From Piezodorus guildinii (lineage: Eukaryota; Arthropoda; Insecta; Hemiptera; Pentatomidae), in NCBI GenBank assembly GCA_023052935.1, contig CM041298.1, positions 49,653,313-49,717,312 on the forward strand: a stretch of DNA of 64,000 nt, given 5' to 3'. A program made the translations under genes and the position numbers. Shown in pieces: positions 11,490-22,918 of the stretch (position 1 is the first letter of the stretch; the number at the start of each line of letters is the position of its first letter). The notes beneath the pieces were generated by a model. The model searched no databases. It worked only from the letters and a program-made list of their open reading frames with translations, and was not told the origin of the DNA.

Positions 11490-12880
11490 AAGATTTAATG
11501 TCCGTGGAAGTCATTACAGGTTTCAAAGGAAGTAACAAGTTTGTCATGTATATTTCAGACAGAAGTGAGCTCAAACACAATAACACAAAACCAAATAAAA
11601 TGAGACATCTGGAGGTCATTTTATATTTAAATAAACGCGTTGAAATGATAAGAAGCGTTGAATGTGCACGAAAACCGGTAAACATCACGAAACGTCATAG
11701 AACAAATTAACCTAAGAATCCACGAACTTCAAGTATGCTAAGATACACAGAGTGATTAACTATGACCAGTGCCATGTTAGTTCAAGATGCACTGAAATAT
11801 TTAAACTAATCACTTCCTATTTTTATTTTTTTTCAAATCCATAAATTTTATATATATAATATATTATATATATATATATATATATATTATATATTTTTTT
11901 TTTTTTTTTTTTTTCAAATCCATAAATTATAGCACGTAAAATAAATTATTGTTTACAAAAAATAAATAAAATAGCGCTATACTGAGCTAATATCGGTATG
12001 TCCGGGCAAGTACGTACAGGTTACACAAGTAGTAAAATGTCTGTCAGGTACATTTAAGACAAAAGTGAGATCGAAAATAACACAAAACCAAACAAAATGA
12101 GACACCTGAAGGCACATTTATAATAAAACAAACACAGTGTAATGATGCGAAGCATTGGATGCCCACGAATTCCAACTATGCTAGGATACACAATGATTAA
12201 CTGTAACAAGTCCTACATTAGATGAAGAAGTAATAAAAATTCCACAAAAATTAAATAAAATAGTGCTATACTGTGTAAATGTGGTTATATCCGTGCAAGT
12301 CTGTACAAGTTTCATAGGAAGTAAAATTTTTATCAGTAATATTTCAGATAAAATTATTATTATTACAGTGAGCTCAAACCCAACAACACACAACCAAATA
12401 AAATGAGAGACCTAGAGATCATTTTAAATTTAAATAAACACGGTAAAATGATAAGAAGCATTGAAAGTTCATGAAACCGGTGTACATTACGAAATGTTAG
12501 TGGACAAATAACACAAAAGAATACACGAATTTTAACTAGGTAAGGTACACAATGATCAACTGTAACTAGTTCAATAAATCAAGATTGAATAGGATCTTCT
12601 AACATAAAATAATGCTACATTGTGTAAATGTGGGTATGTCCGTGCAAGTCTGTACAAGTTTCATACGAAATGAAACGTTTGTCAGGTAGATTTCAGACAA
12701 AGCGAGATCGAAACTAACACAAAACCAAACAAAATGAGACACCTGGGGGTCATATTATACTTAAATAAACACAGAGTAATGATGAGCAATTACATTAAAT
12801 AATAAAAATGCGAATTGAAATACATTCGACTTCGTTAGATACACGGGGTGATTAAGTGTAACCAGTGAAACCTTGTAACT
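11490..12880. repeat. Decayed tandem repeat, about four ~0.3 kb units
   Basis: Units begin near 11490, 11965, 12255 and 12600. Each carries the blocks 'tccgtgcaagtctgtacaag', 'agtgagctcaaacac', 'acacaaaaccaaataaaatgagacacctgg', 'aaataaacac' and 'aggatacacaatgattaactgtaac'. Divergence is high and indels separate units. The blocks are not seen elsewhere here, so this looks like a local satellite or an old tandem array rather than an interspersed element. Confidence 0.7.
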
Positions 12881-13395
12881 GTTGTTTTTTGTATTTTTGT
12901 TTTACATCGATAAACTATAGCATCCTCCACGCTGATACGGCACTATAGGGAGAAGCAAAAGAAGAAGATTAACTATAGCACATTAATAAACTAAAAAACA
13001 AAAAAATTAATTGTGGTAAATATCTAATTTGTGATTGAGCCCAACCGCCATGGACCTTATTTTTTAATCAATTTTACGATAATTATTTCTTACGGGAAAC
13101 GGTGTCCTGAAGACCTATGGATAAATCACAAGGGTAATCCTTCACAGACTCTAAACGAATACACATAAGATTACACGTCATTAATTATCAAATATCAAAT
13201 CTTATCTTAGGACGGTTTTATTGAAAGCAGGAATGATAATTTGGGATCGGAGAACGCGCACTTAAACTACATTGTGTCACTAGCCTAAGATAGTCTTTGG
13301 TTTAAACTTAATCCATGCTTCATTCCACTTATACACGAAGATCCATTCCCCACACCAAAACAATATTCCATTGAAAGACGATGCTCCTTCCTTAC
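12881..13395. other. Intergenic or intronic DNA beside the host exon
   Basis: No element recognised. If the minus-strand exon at 13396-13528 is real, this stretch is the start of its first intron. Confidence 0.4.
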
Positions 13396-13528
13396 CTGAC
13401 TTCCTCTTCTCGGCTAAGACAATGGGCTTCACCGTCCTCTTCATCCGAAGAGATCTCCTCTTCAGCGACCTGAGGAGAGACTCCTGCGGCTTGCTCTTAT
13501 CCGGGGTGAACCACTTCATGGCCGGCAT
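13396..13528 (-). CDS. Putative first coding exon of a host gene
   Basis: On the minus strand an ATG at 13528 opens a frame starting MPAMKWFTPDKSK. It runs 44 codons plus one base and reaches a strong 5' splice donor, AAGTCAG|GTAAGG (boundary 13396/13395). The second Met (MKWF) has a better GGCC-ATG-A context and could be the true start. The peptide is basic and rich in Lys/Arg/Ser (SLKRRSLRMKR), possibly a nuclear or phosphorylated N-terminus. No domain is recognised and no downstream exon was found to the left. It is far more GC-rich than its neighbours and overlaps no repeat. The frame runs on past the donor, so an unspliced 86-codon frame is the alternative. Confidence 0.5.
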
Positions 13529-13760
13529 GTCACATGGCACTGACTCCCAAAGCTACTCCCGCGGTGCCCCCTCCCAGCCGATCCCCTCCCTCCTCGATAC
13601 AGCTCAATGGGGCAACGTCACCGGCGGATATTATTACGCACGACACGGCTAATCATGCCATTCATTTCAATCTGTCATATCACAACACTCCTCCGTGACT
13701 TCTCTTTACTGCCTGTCAATGCGAGAATAACAGATCTCTTAGTCAAATTAGCATCCTCTT
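13529..13760 (-). promoter_or_regulatory. CpG-containing upstream region of the putative exon
   Basis: This is the sequence immediately upstream, on the minus strand, of the putative start codon. It is unusually rich in G+C and CpG for this window and contains GGTGACGTTGCC, a CRE/ATF-like half site. I see no clear TATA box. It is a plausible 5' UTR and core promoter; the start site cannot be placed. Confidence 0.3.
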
Positions 13761-13867
13761 AAGCTGAGCGCTAAGTGACAAATGGACACCGCAAGACATA
13801 ATTCAACTATTATTCAGTATTATTATAACCACATTTCAAGAATTTTAACGGATTATTAAATAAAACA

Positions 13868-14785
13868 ATCTGGTGCGGGCAACACACGACTTCACTTACC
13901 TCAATTTTTAAAATCAATGAAAGAATTTTCAAATACAGTTACAGATAAAAATACGTGAAACTATTTAGGAATTAATCAAATTGAACTTATATAGAAGCAT
14001 GTATTTTATTAAAAAATCTATTATATTATTATCTAAAATAATCAGTTAGTTTTATCTTATTTTCATCACTTTCTATTAACATTTAAAAGCTTGTGTATGA
14101 GATGTTATTTTTTCTAAAATCTTTAGCTTTCCAACGGTATATCATACATGTATATTACTGCTCTTATATTAAAAAAAAATTGCATTAAAAAAATATTTTT
14201 TCTGTTTTCTCCTTTAGTTGGGTATCGAATTTATTCAATTTATATATTTACCTGTTTTTCATCAGCGTTAACAAGATAATATAATTATTTTTATTGAATC
14301 TACAAAATTAAAGGTACTTTAGGGGAGGAAAATTTAAAATATCGGCATTTAAGCCCTGTCAGACCAATTTTATATACAAATAAAACCTACATGATATTAA
14401 AGCTCATTAAATTTTACATCGATATAGCGAGTTTAATAAAAATCGTCGGAACCGTTTTCGAGAAAATCGAAAAAAGGTGCAAAATGCATAGTATAAAGTG
14501 CCTCTTCTGGTAAGCTCATTTTGATGAAAAAAGTGTTGTCACGTCTCGGGCGTATAGTTGTCTAAAATATGAAATTTCAGTTTTATAGGGCTTACCGTTT
14601 CCGCCCGGGAGTTACCCCCCCCCCCCCACACACACACACACACACAGACCTTTTTGCGAGACTTGGTTAGTTGGAATCAGGGGACCCTAAAACGTGTATT
14701 TCCGTTGAAAACTGGAATTCGAAAATGTTCACGATCGCAATACTTCCCCTTACTATATATAGTAAGTGAAACTAAAAATAAATCA
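13868..14785 (+). repeat. Family A, nearly full length (about 0.9 kb)
   Basis: It begins TCTGGTGCGGGCAACACACG, then ACTTCACTTACCTC, and ends 'ccccttactatatatagtaagtgaaac'. The outer motif ACTTTCACTTAC is inverted at the 3' end as GTAAGTGAAAGT, and an 18-base palindrome CTTACTATATATAGTAAG lies just inside the 3' end. It contains a C run then a CA microsatellite (about 14618-14646). No intact coding frame. Confidence 0.85.
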
Positions 14786-15504
<719 letters not shown>

Positions 15505-15955
15505 CTTATTAAAACAGTTAAACTTTTGACCGTTCCTTTAATATCCCCTCTACTACCCTCTGGAATTCTCTACCTACTCATATCCACCATGCTGCTTCTC
15601 TATCCTAATTCAAATCCCAATTATTCCTGTACCTCCTATCACCAACAGACGCTTGAAAATTATGATATTGCAATTTTAAGTATTGAACTTTGAATGAAAT
15701 AAATAAGTAATAACTCTACTGTATAAATGCATATATTGTTTGTCAATTCATTTTGTTCAACATCGTTTTCAGAAGATTTAATTTTTTTTTTTTTTTTTTT
15801 TGTTCTATAATATTTCTTATTTTAAATAATATCTATGTTAATTTTGTCTTTTGGCCAGACATATAATTTATTTCATATTTCAATGTACAACCTGTTATTT
15901 TTAAGGGATCCAGTCCCAGAATAATTTTTTCCCCTATTCTATTCTATTCTAAAAA
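15505..15955 (+). pseudogene. LINE 3' end (CR1/Jockey-like), degraded
   Basis: Conceptual translation across a frameshift gives LWNSLPTHIHHAASL at about 15560-15605. This resembles the WNSIPSHIRHS segment near the C-terminus of the CR1-like LINE at 31050-31090. Downstream, 'gggatccagtcccagaataa' matches the 3' UTR of that LINE ('gggacttgtcccagaataaa', about 31510). A short tandem TTCTA tail follows. It is a 5'-truncated, inactive tail. Confidence 0.6.
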
Positions 15956-16466
15956 CACTGAATTAGCCAATGTGGCCAATACAGAATAACTTAAATAAAC
16001 AATCAAACACAGAAAAATAAAAAATAAATATATATAAAAGTTTTATTAGATTTTTAAAATACCTTAAATGACCTAAAAACCAAAGAAAAACATAATCAAA
16101 TAAATAATACGCATTAAAAAAAGAATCAGGGCAAGTTACACAAGAGGCTCGAAATAGGAAAGGAATCCATATAAAACTGAGGCTTTATGTTAGGCATTAC
16201 CTAACATTCTAGCAATCCGAAATCATTGTATATTATCCCACGGTAAACATTCACTATCGCTTTCAAACAATAACGTTTGTGATTAAGGCAATACATTCAG
16301 AATCAAGATAGCATTTACGTTTAAAAAAAAAAAATTTTTTTTTTGATTCCTACTCTAAAAGTATGATAGTGGAAACTATAAACAACAAAACCCTTCCGAG
16401 AAAGTAAAGAACGGTTTTTATAAGGTTAGGGACGTCGCTAAGGAGAGGGTTAAGGAAATACAAGAA
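15956..16466. other. AT-rich intergenic DNA, no gene
   Basis: Nothing recognised before the family A 5' end at 16467. Confidence 0.5.
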
Positions 16467-16843
16467 CATCTGGTGCGCATAACACACAACTTTCACTTAC
16501 CTCCTTTGTTATTAATTTAAGAATTTTCACATTAAGCTAGAGTTCAGGATAGCTTAAAGGATTACATTCAGTTTCATTGTAAACATATGTTTTAGAATAA
16601 ATAATTTAACATATATTGGGTTGTTTCACACGAAATGTCCGTTTTTGTAGTTTCTGAAATACATAAAGGATTTTGCAGGTATCTGTTGTTTTCTTCCGAA
16701 TGTTTACAGATTTAAAGTAAACAGTTACTAATCCTTTACCTTTGTATTATAAACATTAGCTTCCCAATCAATTACCCACTTTTTAGTATACCTCCAAATA
16801 TGAACATGGAAACACGCGATTTTCGAGTAATATTTTTGTATGA

Positions 16844-17053
16844 TATTGAGGGTATATAGTCGACTGTAGAAACTATTATAGGTGGAATAGTCAGGAATCA
16901 GTCATTTTTGAAAAGTTTTTAATTTTGCCAACTCAATGGTTTATGCTTGGACATGGCTCAGTAATGCCCTGATGATGGCTCACAAGCTTGAGCCGAAACG
17001 TTGGCAAAATTAAAAACTTTTCAAAAATGACTGATTCCTGACTATTCCACCTA
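16844..17053. mobile_element. Penelope-like foldback insertion, 210 bp
   Basis: It is inserted in the mariner transposase with a 16-bp duplication, TAATATTTTTGTATGA (16828-16843 and 17054-17069). The arms 16875-16931 and 17001-17057 are near-perfect inverted repeats of about 57 bp. Between them lies the hammerhead-like core at 16966-17005. The loop segment 'ttatgcttggacatggctcagtaatg' recurs inverted at about 52490, next to a Penelope GIY-YIG remnant, which ties this short element to the Penelope group. Confidence 0.75.
16966..17005 (+). ncRNA. Hammerhead-like RNA motif
   Basis: The order is GCC, CTGATGA, T, GGCTC, 8-base loop, GAGCC, GAAAC, GTT, GGC. CTGATGA plus a stem plus GAAA is the hammerhead ribozyme core, known from Penelope-like elements. 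Against full activity: an extra T follows CTGATGA, and I see no clear stem III with a GTC-type cleavage site. It may be a degenerate or unusual variant. Confidence 0.45.
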
Positions 17054-18061
17054 TAATATTTTTGTATGAGTTCAAACTCGGCTATTCAGCAGCTGAGGCC
17101 GCTAGAAATATATGCAAGGCGTTTGGGGAAGGGATTGTTAATGAACGGACCAATCGCCGTTGGTTTGCTGACTTTTCAACTTGGAAAACGTGCCCCGAGG
17201 AAGACCTCCGTCCGTAATAGACAACGATGTTCTCAAACATACAGTAGAAGAAAACCCCTACTAAACAGTTAAAGGACTCTCAGCACAACTAAATACAATC
17301 TATGCATCTATCGTTTCCAGATATTTAAAGTGTATTGGGAAAGTAAAAAAGCTCGATACATGGGTACCTCATGACAAAGCTACTAGACCCCATGTTTCAA
17401 AACATACCGTGCAAAAATTGAAAGAACTAGGCTACGAAGTTCTTCCGCATCCACCTTATTCTCCTGACTTGTCTCCAACAGATTACCACCTGTTCAGGAA
17501 TTTAGACAACTTCGTCAAAGGAAAACGTTTTGAAAATAATGATCAAGTGAAAAGTGCGTTTTCAGATTTTGTTTCACTTCAAAGCTCAGTTTTTCAGTTC
17601 GGGGATAAAAAAGTTGGTGTCACGTTGGAAACAATGTGTAGAAAAAATAGAAAAATACTTGGAATAAAATTATCTTGTTTTCATATCGTATTTTTAATAA
17701 AAATCCTTTACCTTGAAAACGGACATTTCATGTGACACAACCCAATAAATTTTTTATGTATAGCATTTACCTACTACATAAATGCCCAATTCGTCAGTCT
17801 ATATAACCTTTAAAAAGTTGAATGTAAGATAACATATTTTTTAAAACCTATAGCTTTCCAACGGTATATTATTTATCTACATTCCTATTATCATTATCTG
17901 AAAAAAAAAAAAAAATCTTATCTCCTTTTGCTGGATGTCGAATTCGTTCATCTAGTTATTTGCCTCTTCTTTTTTTTTTTTTCAATACTAACAGATGATA
18001 TGGTTATTTTTTTTTTTTCGAATCTACAAAATTAAAGGTTCTGTAGAGGGGAAAAAAACTG

Positions 18062-18620
18062 TTACAATAGAATTACAATTGAGTTTCGATGGAAACATTT
18101 AATTTAGATAAAATAATGCTACACTTATTAAGTTTTATCATTTTTTCTTTACTCTCCATTACCTTACACAACTTTATGTATGAGATAATTTAAAAAATAT
18201 AAAATCTTTAGCTTTCAAACGGTATGTTATACCTCTACTCTACATTTCTATTCATATTCGGGAAAAAAAACAACGTAAAAAAAAAAAAATGTTTCCTCTT
18301 TAGTTGGATATCAATGATAATAAGATAAAATTTTTCTAATCTACAAAATTAAAACTTTAGAGGAAATTATTTTTAAAATTTCGGTATTTAAGGCCTATCA
18401 AACTATTTCAATCAGAATGAAACCTACATTATATTAAATTTAACATTTATTAATAGACAAAATCGTTTTGAGCCATTTTTCAGAAAAACGTAAAAAACTC
18501 ATAACTGGTCATTTGGACTAAGAGGACCCTTAACATATATTTTCGGTGAAAAGTCGAATTCGAAAATATTTATTATAAGAATACTTGACCTAACTATATA
18601 TTTCATACATAGGAAAGTAA
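18062..18620 (+). repeat. Family A, internal to 3' end
   Basis: It restarts at a 5'-proximal block ('aattgagtttcgatggaaacat') and continues through 'ctttcaaacggtatgttata' and 'aaaattaaaactttag' to a decayed 3' end 'aggaaagtaaaaata'. It is more diverged than the copies at 13868 and 32333. Confidence 0.65.
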
Positions 18621-19899
18621 AAATAAAAGATTTTGGTAGGTGAAAGTAAAATAATATTTGGAATTCTCTCCCTTCAAACATTCGTCGTGCAGCATTCAAA
18701 TACCATATTTTTTATCATCTTAGTATCTCACATTTTCAGTAGCTTCCCAAAAAGTCGCAGTCTGACAATAAGAATTGTTCTGTTAAGTTTTAGTAAGATC
18801 GTAGTAGTTTTTTTTTTTTTAATAGTTTTTTTATGTGTGATTTATACAAGTTATCTCAACTTTTTTTTTTTGTTTATTCATTAACATTAAATTTTTTTTT
18901 AAATTATATTGTCACCAAATGAATTTATTTCTGTTTGGTTTTAGTGTTTACAACAGCTTGGTCATCAACGTCCGGACCCTGAATTTATATCTTATCATTA
19001 TTCTATTTTTATTTATGTTAAATCCTTTGTTTAACACTTATAAAAGTGTTTGTCCTTATAAATCTTTAGTCTTAGCCAAATGTTGCTATTTTATTATGTA
19101 AAATTTAATGTTATTGTTATGAGACTTTGTACCAGAAAAAGAAAAATGTTTTTCTTTTTTTCTTTCTAAAATAGAAATATCAGTGCTTTGAGAAAGACTC
19201 CAAACTGCAAAAACCGTGGTTAAGCATATGCACATAAAGCCTACTAAAAAACATCGTATGCAGTATTGTATGGAGTGCTGTTTTAGGCCTGACCTATTAG
19301 GATTTTGACAATTTTAAGTCGAAGGGAAGCATAAAAATAACGATTGTTGTGGTATCGGAATCGAACTTTCTGGTTCAACAAGTCATGCTGTTATTATTAC
19401 TATAGAGAACGAAGAACCGTTTCGCTTACCGTTTCCCATTCAATAGGCCTCTGCTCTTGAAAAGTAAGGATCTTCCCTTTGATGCTAAAGAACCATAAAT
19501 TTTCGTTTTCGTTTTATTACCCGATCAATGACATCGATGACACAGAACTCCTAGACCATTAAAGTCGAAAATCACTCCCCTCAGAAGCCGGTGTTGGAAG
19601 GAGCAGATGTGGCACGATCGGTGCGTCATAGCCGAAGATAATTACGGTATCCCTCCTGGGGCGTTGTACACTTGTGACTCAGATATCTCTATGTCATCTC
19701 CCGTCTACGTCTTGGAGGGTCTTACCCTATACTATGATAAACCTTATTAATCTTCACTGGACACTTGAAGAGCTAATAATAAAAATCTAATTGGATGTTA
19801 ATATTTTTTCCGGAAGAAACAAATTTTTATGATGAATAATAATCCTTGAAAAGTTTATTACACTACAATGATTATTTGAAAAATAATTTATTTGTTCTA
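18621..19899. other. Unassigned DNA
   Basis: 18621-19190 is T-rich low-complexity DNA; the frames 18633-18884 and 18919-19101 are hydrophobic by composition, with no domain. 19290-19760 is less AT-rich and apparently unique here, with many stop codons in all frames I followed. Its identity is unknown. Confidence 0.35.
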
Positions 19900-20575
19900 T
19901 AGACCGTATCTCGAATAATCCTTATCCGAAATCCGTGCCTTACTACGAGCTTTGGAAGCTCTCTCGAATATAAATGAAAAGAACATTGTCTTGTGTTGTG
20001 GATTATACGCAGCCGAATGTATCTCAAGATTATGACATGGAAACTATCAATTAAAAATTGAAGAACTTCTTAAACAAGATAGGCAAGTAGTTTTCCAATG
20101 AATACCAGGCCACTGTGGTCCAGGGGGGTGAAGTGACTGACAAGCATGCAAAAGACGATGCAGCTTCAGAACAGTCGGAAAATCGAATTTCCTACGGCTA
20201 GGAAAATAGTTAAAACGACAAATCCTGATCTACTAATGGAGTCCCTAAAAACAAGTACTATCAACAAGCACTAGGCCAAACTCCTTATTGAGAAAGAACA
20301 GATGCCGTTAGATTTAAATGGAAAAGATGTTGTTGCACGGTTCAGAATGATTACCGGCAATTATTACCTGGCGAAGCACTTGCATCGGATCGGAGTGGTA
20401 GAGTTTCCACATTGCTGTCTGTGTGAATGCGAAGTGTGAATGGTTACAGCGCATCAAGAAGTGTGCTCCCGGTTGCAGGGAATAAGAGCTGAAACTCCAT
20501 CAAAATCTAAGTGGTACTGGGCTGCCAGATCCCTTATGGCACGTAAGCTGAAATGGGTAGGGGAGGGGGCATAAT
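19900..20575 (+). pseudogene. LINE RNase H and C-terminal tail, degraded
   Basis: Conceptual translation shows an RNase H-like stretch with the IPGHCGP motif (about 20098-20120), then SD-KHAKDAA. A C-terminal region follows with ARFRMITGNYYLAKHLHRIG and a HCCLCECE zinc-knuckle-like cluster. This layout (RNase H then a Cys-rich tail) is known from I/LOA-type non-LTR elements. Stops and frameshifts interrupt it, for example in the QWIPGH region and after CECEV. The reverse transcriptase is not preserved upstream, so this is a 5'-truncated dead copy. Confidence 0.65.
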
Positions 20576-20876
20576 TTAAAAAAATAAAATAAAATATATA
20601 TATTTCTACAACAATTATTTTAAGTCTACGTTTCGGGTCTTTTTTTCCATCTTATCATTATGCGGAGGCGATTACAAAATTAAAAATATTGACCATTAAT
20701 TTATTAACTAAATTTTGAAAACATATTAAAATGTAAATATGTACAGTTGTTGGTCGATTTAATCCATTTGGGGCCAAAGCCTATGCTAGCTATGATAAAT
20801 TATTTTTATTTGGAGAATTTTTAATGAAATTGTTGAAATAATATGCGAGAGTAGATTTTATTACCACCTAAATCAT

Positions 20877-21135
20877 CTTAACGTCACTTTATGCTACTAT
20901 GGCTAATCAGACGATGCTACAGTGGAGTCCTAAATTTTGCCTAACGAGGTTTTATTAAGGATAGGGATCTTTAAGGGAGTACCTGGACATCGCATAGGCA
21001 CGAGACCACCTTTTAGGACGACATAACTAAGGATTTTTTACTCCCATTGAAAAATCCTAGGACTACGTTTGGGTTTGAACCCGTGACATTTGGCATAGGA
21101 GGCTGCTATGCTAGCCACCCACTACAAGTGATCCC
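20877..21135 (-). mobile_element. SINE family 1, minus strand
   Basis: 'Aacgtcactttatgctactatggctaatc' at the left and 'gtcctaaattttgcctaacgagg' match the inverted tail and body. The right end carries the inverted tRNA-like head, 'tttggcataggaggctgctatgctagccac'. It is diverged, with a deletion in the head. No clear duplication found. Confidence 0.75.
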
Positions 21136-21191
21136 AATTAAGTGATTAATTTGTTTTAAAAAACATACATGTGTCGGGAAAAAAAAAATTA

Positions 21192-21412
21192 ACTACTACG
21201 TCCATACATCTTCTTCTTCAGCTCTCTCCTTGTGCCTTTCAGCGTGGAGATAGTCCAACCCAGGATCTCCATCTCTCTCTGTCTCCTGCAAGAGTCTTCA
21301 TCTCCTGCAGTGTCTTGCCTCTCGCTTGCCCCAACTTGGTAATGTAGCCAATCGTAGCTAAAGCCTTGTCCTTCCTCTAGGTCTGGTGCCAACTGGTTTT
21401 GCCTCCTTAAAT
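21192..21412 (-). pseudogene. LINE C-terminal tail fragment (tentative)
   Basis: Minus-strand translation in one frame gives KTLQEMKTLAGDRERWRSWV, like the 'A.DRERWR' region at the C-terminus of several LINE polymerases, followed by a stop. Another frame is open for 67 codons (MAPDLEEG...). The parent family is not identified. Confidence is limited because only one short motif supports it. Confidence 0.4.
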
Positions 21413-22035
21413 ATGTATACGTCCATACATCAAATAATTATAACCGAATTTCGGTTGTCATACCGAAAACACAAGACAAAAAGCATATATTTATTTTGAT
21501 AGCCAAACGTAGGTTCCAGATTTATGTATAGTATATTCCTCCCTTTCTCCTAAAAAACTGCATCTTTGCACCGTCAGAGACAAAAATAGAAAAATGGAAA
21601 CAGGAAGAACGGGGTGGGTTTAATATGCCGAGTGCTGAACAGATGTGTAACAAACTAGGGCTGCGGTCATGGCATTCCCAGCATTTGGTTATCTGCCAAA
21701 AATATCTTGCACGAAAGGCATAATTTGCTACGAATTCTACAAAAACTTAATTTAATAAGGTAATGAAGAGAGAGCTTTTGAAAAAATTGATTGACCAAAC
21801 AGCCGATTGTACTAGGTGTCTCTAAAATGTCTAGCCGTATTGTCGCAGCAGATACTTGACATCAATCTTTGCTGTTCGTGTTTTTCATTTCAAGGCCAGC
21901 TGTATGTCGCTTGATCCTGTAAGCGAATACACGCAAGAAAATAATACACGAAGAATGTTCTGTAACATAAAGCATTACAATAATAAACAGTATATTTTTG
22001 AGTATTTTTATTACTTTGAATTAAACATCTCAAAA
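21413..22035. other. Intergenic DNA, no gene recognised
   Basis: Less AT-rich around 21560-21720, with no long frame. Nothing supported. Confidence 0.45.
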
Positions 22036-22918
22036 AATCTGGTGCGGGCAACACACGACTTTCACTTACCTCCGTTTTTAAAATCGATTAAAGAATTTTT
22101 AAGTACAGTAGGAGATAAAAATGATTGAAACCATTAAAGAATCCATTAAATGGAATTTCTATAGAAACATGTGTTTTATTAAAAAATCTATTATATTAAT
22201 ATCGAAAATAATCAGTTAGTTTTATCGGCTTTTCATCACTCTCTTTTAACTTTTAAAAGCTTGTGTATAATATAATAATTTTTCATAAAATCTTTAGCTT
22301 TCAAACGGTATATCATACATGTATATTACTGTTCTTATGTTCAAAAACAAGAAAATTCATTAAAAAAATACTTTTTCAGTTTTCTCCCTTTATTTGTTTT
22401 TCAAATTCGTACAACTTACATATTTAGCTGTTGTTTATCAATACTAACAAGACAGTATGGTTATTTTTATAGAATATACAAAATTAAAGGTACTTTAGAG
22501 GAAGAAAATATCGGCATTTAAGTCCTGTCAGACTAATTTAATCAGAATGAAAACTACATGATATTAAAGCCCATTACATTTTACATCGAGTTTAATCAAA
22601 ATCATAAAGCAGTTTTTGAGAAAATCATAAAAAGGTACAAAATGCATGGTATAAAGTGGCTCTTCTAGTAAGCTCATTTTGATGAAAAAGGTTTTGTAAC
22701 GTCTCGGGCCTATAGTTGTCTTAAATATGAAATTTCAGTTTCATAGGACTTACCGTTTCCGCCCGGGAGTAACACACACACACAAACACAGACCTTATGC
22801 GGGACTTGGTTATTTGGACTCAGGTCACCCTAAAATGTGTATTTCCGTTGAAAACTGGAATTCGAAAATGTTCACGATCGAAATACTTTCCCTTACTATA
22901 TATAGTAAGTGAAAGTAA
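22036..22918 (+). repeat. Family A, full length, plus orientation
   Basis: It starts TCTGGTGCGGGCAACACACG with ACTTTCACTTACCTCC and ends CTATATATAGTAAGTGAAAGTA at 22918. It includes a CA-rich microsatellite and a terminal palindrome. It joins head-to-head with the next, inverted copy. Confidence 0.85.

Larger units (their letters stand above)
16800..17735 (+). pseudogene. Mariner transposase, broken
   Basis: The frame starts MNMETRDFRV at 16800. After the foldback insert it continues with GYSAAEAARNICKAFGEG and NERTNRRWFADF, the typical helix-turn-helix N-terminus. The catalytic core is largely lost. The C-terminal part (17409-17735) keeps LPHPPYSPDLSPTDYHLF, which holds the third catalytic Asp, followed by GKRFENNDQVK. 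Family enzymes have about 340-350 residues; here at least two frameshifts, a core deletion and an insertion remove function. The first catalytic Asp region is not visible. Confidence 0.85.
16616..17745 (+). mobile_element. Mariner transposon, 1130 bp, disrupted
   Basis: The termini are inverted repeats of about 30 bp: TTGGGTTGTTTCACACGAAA, continuing TGTCCGTTTT, against the reverse complement of 'aaaacggacatttcatgtgacacaacccaa'. TA is duplicated at 16614-16615 and 17746-17747. The interior encodes a mariner transposase, broken by frameshifts, an internal deletion and a 210-bp foldback. It cannot move itself. A second copy, inverted, surrounds the Harbinger at 46002-49200. Confidence 0.9.
16467..18061 (+). 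repeat. Family A copy interrupted by a mariner
   Basis: The left part, 16467-16615, begins TCTGGTGCGCATAACACACA and includes ACTTTCACTTACCTCC. The family resumes at 17746 with 'ctatagctttccaacggtatatt' and 'atctccttttgctgg'. The interruption is the mariner at 16616-17745, with TA on both sides. Confidence 0.75.

Noticed and set aside
13371..13652. Plus-strand 93-codon frame over the putative host exon
   Set aside because: It has no splice sites or domain, and it is the antisense of a better supported minus-strand start exon with a consensus donor.
13868..14785. Family A as a Helitron (TC start, palindrome near the 3' end)
   Set aside because: The 5' TC and 3' palindrome are suggestive, but there is no CTRR end, and two copies show 13-15-bp duplications, which Helitrons do not make. 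Left unclassified.
18633..19101. Small membrane protein genes
   Set aside because: The frames are T-rich low-complexity sequence; hydrophobicity follows from composition, and there are no splice or start signals.
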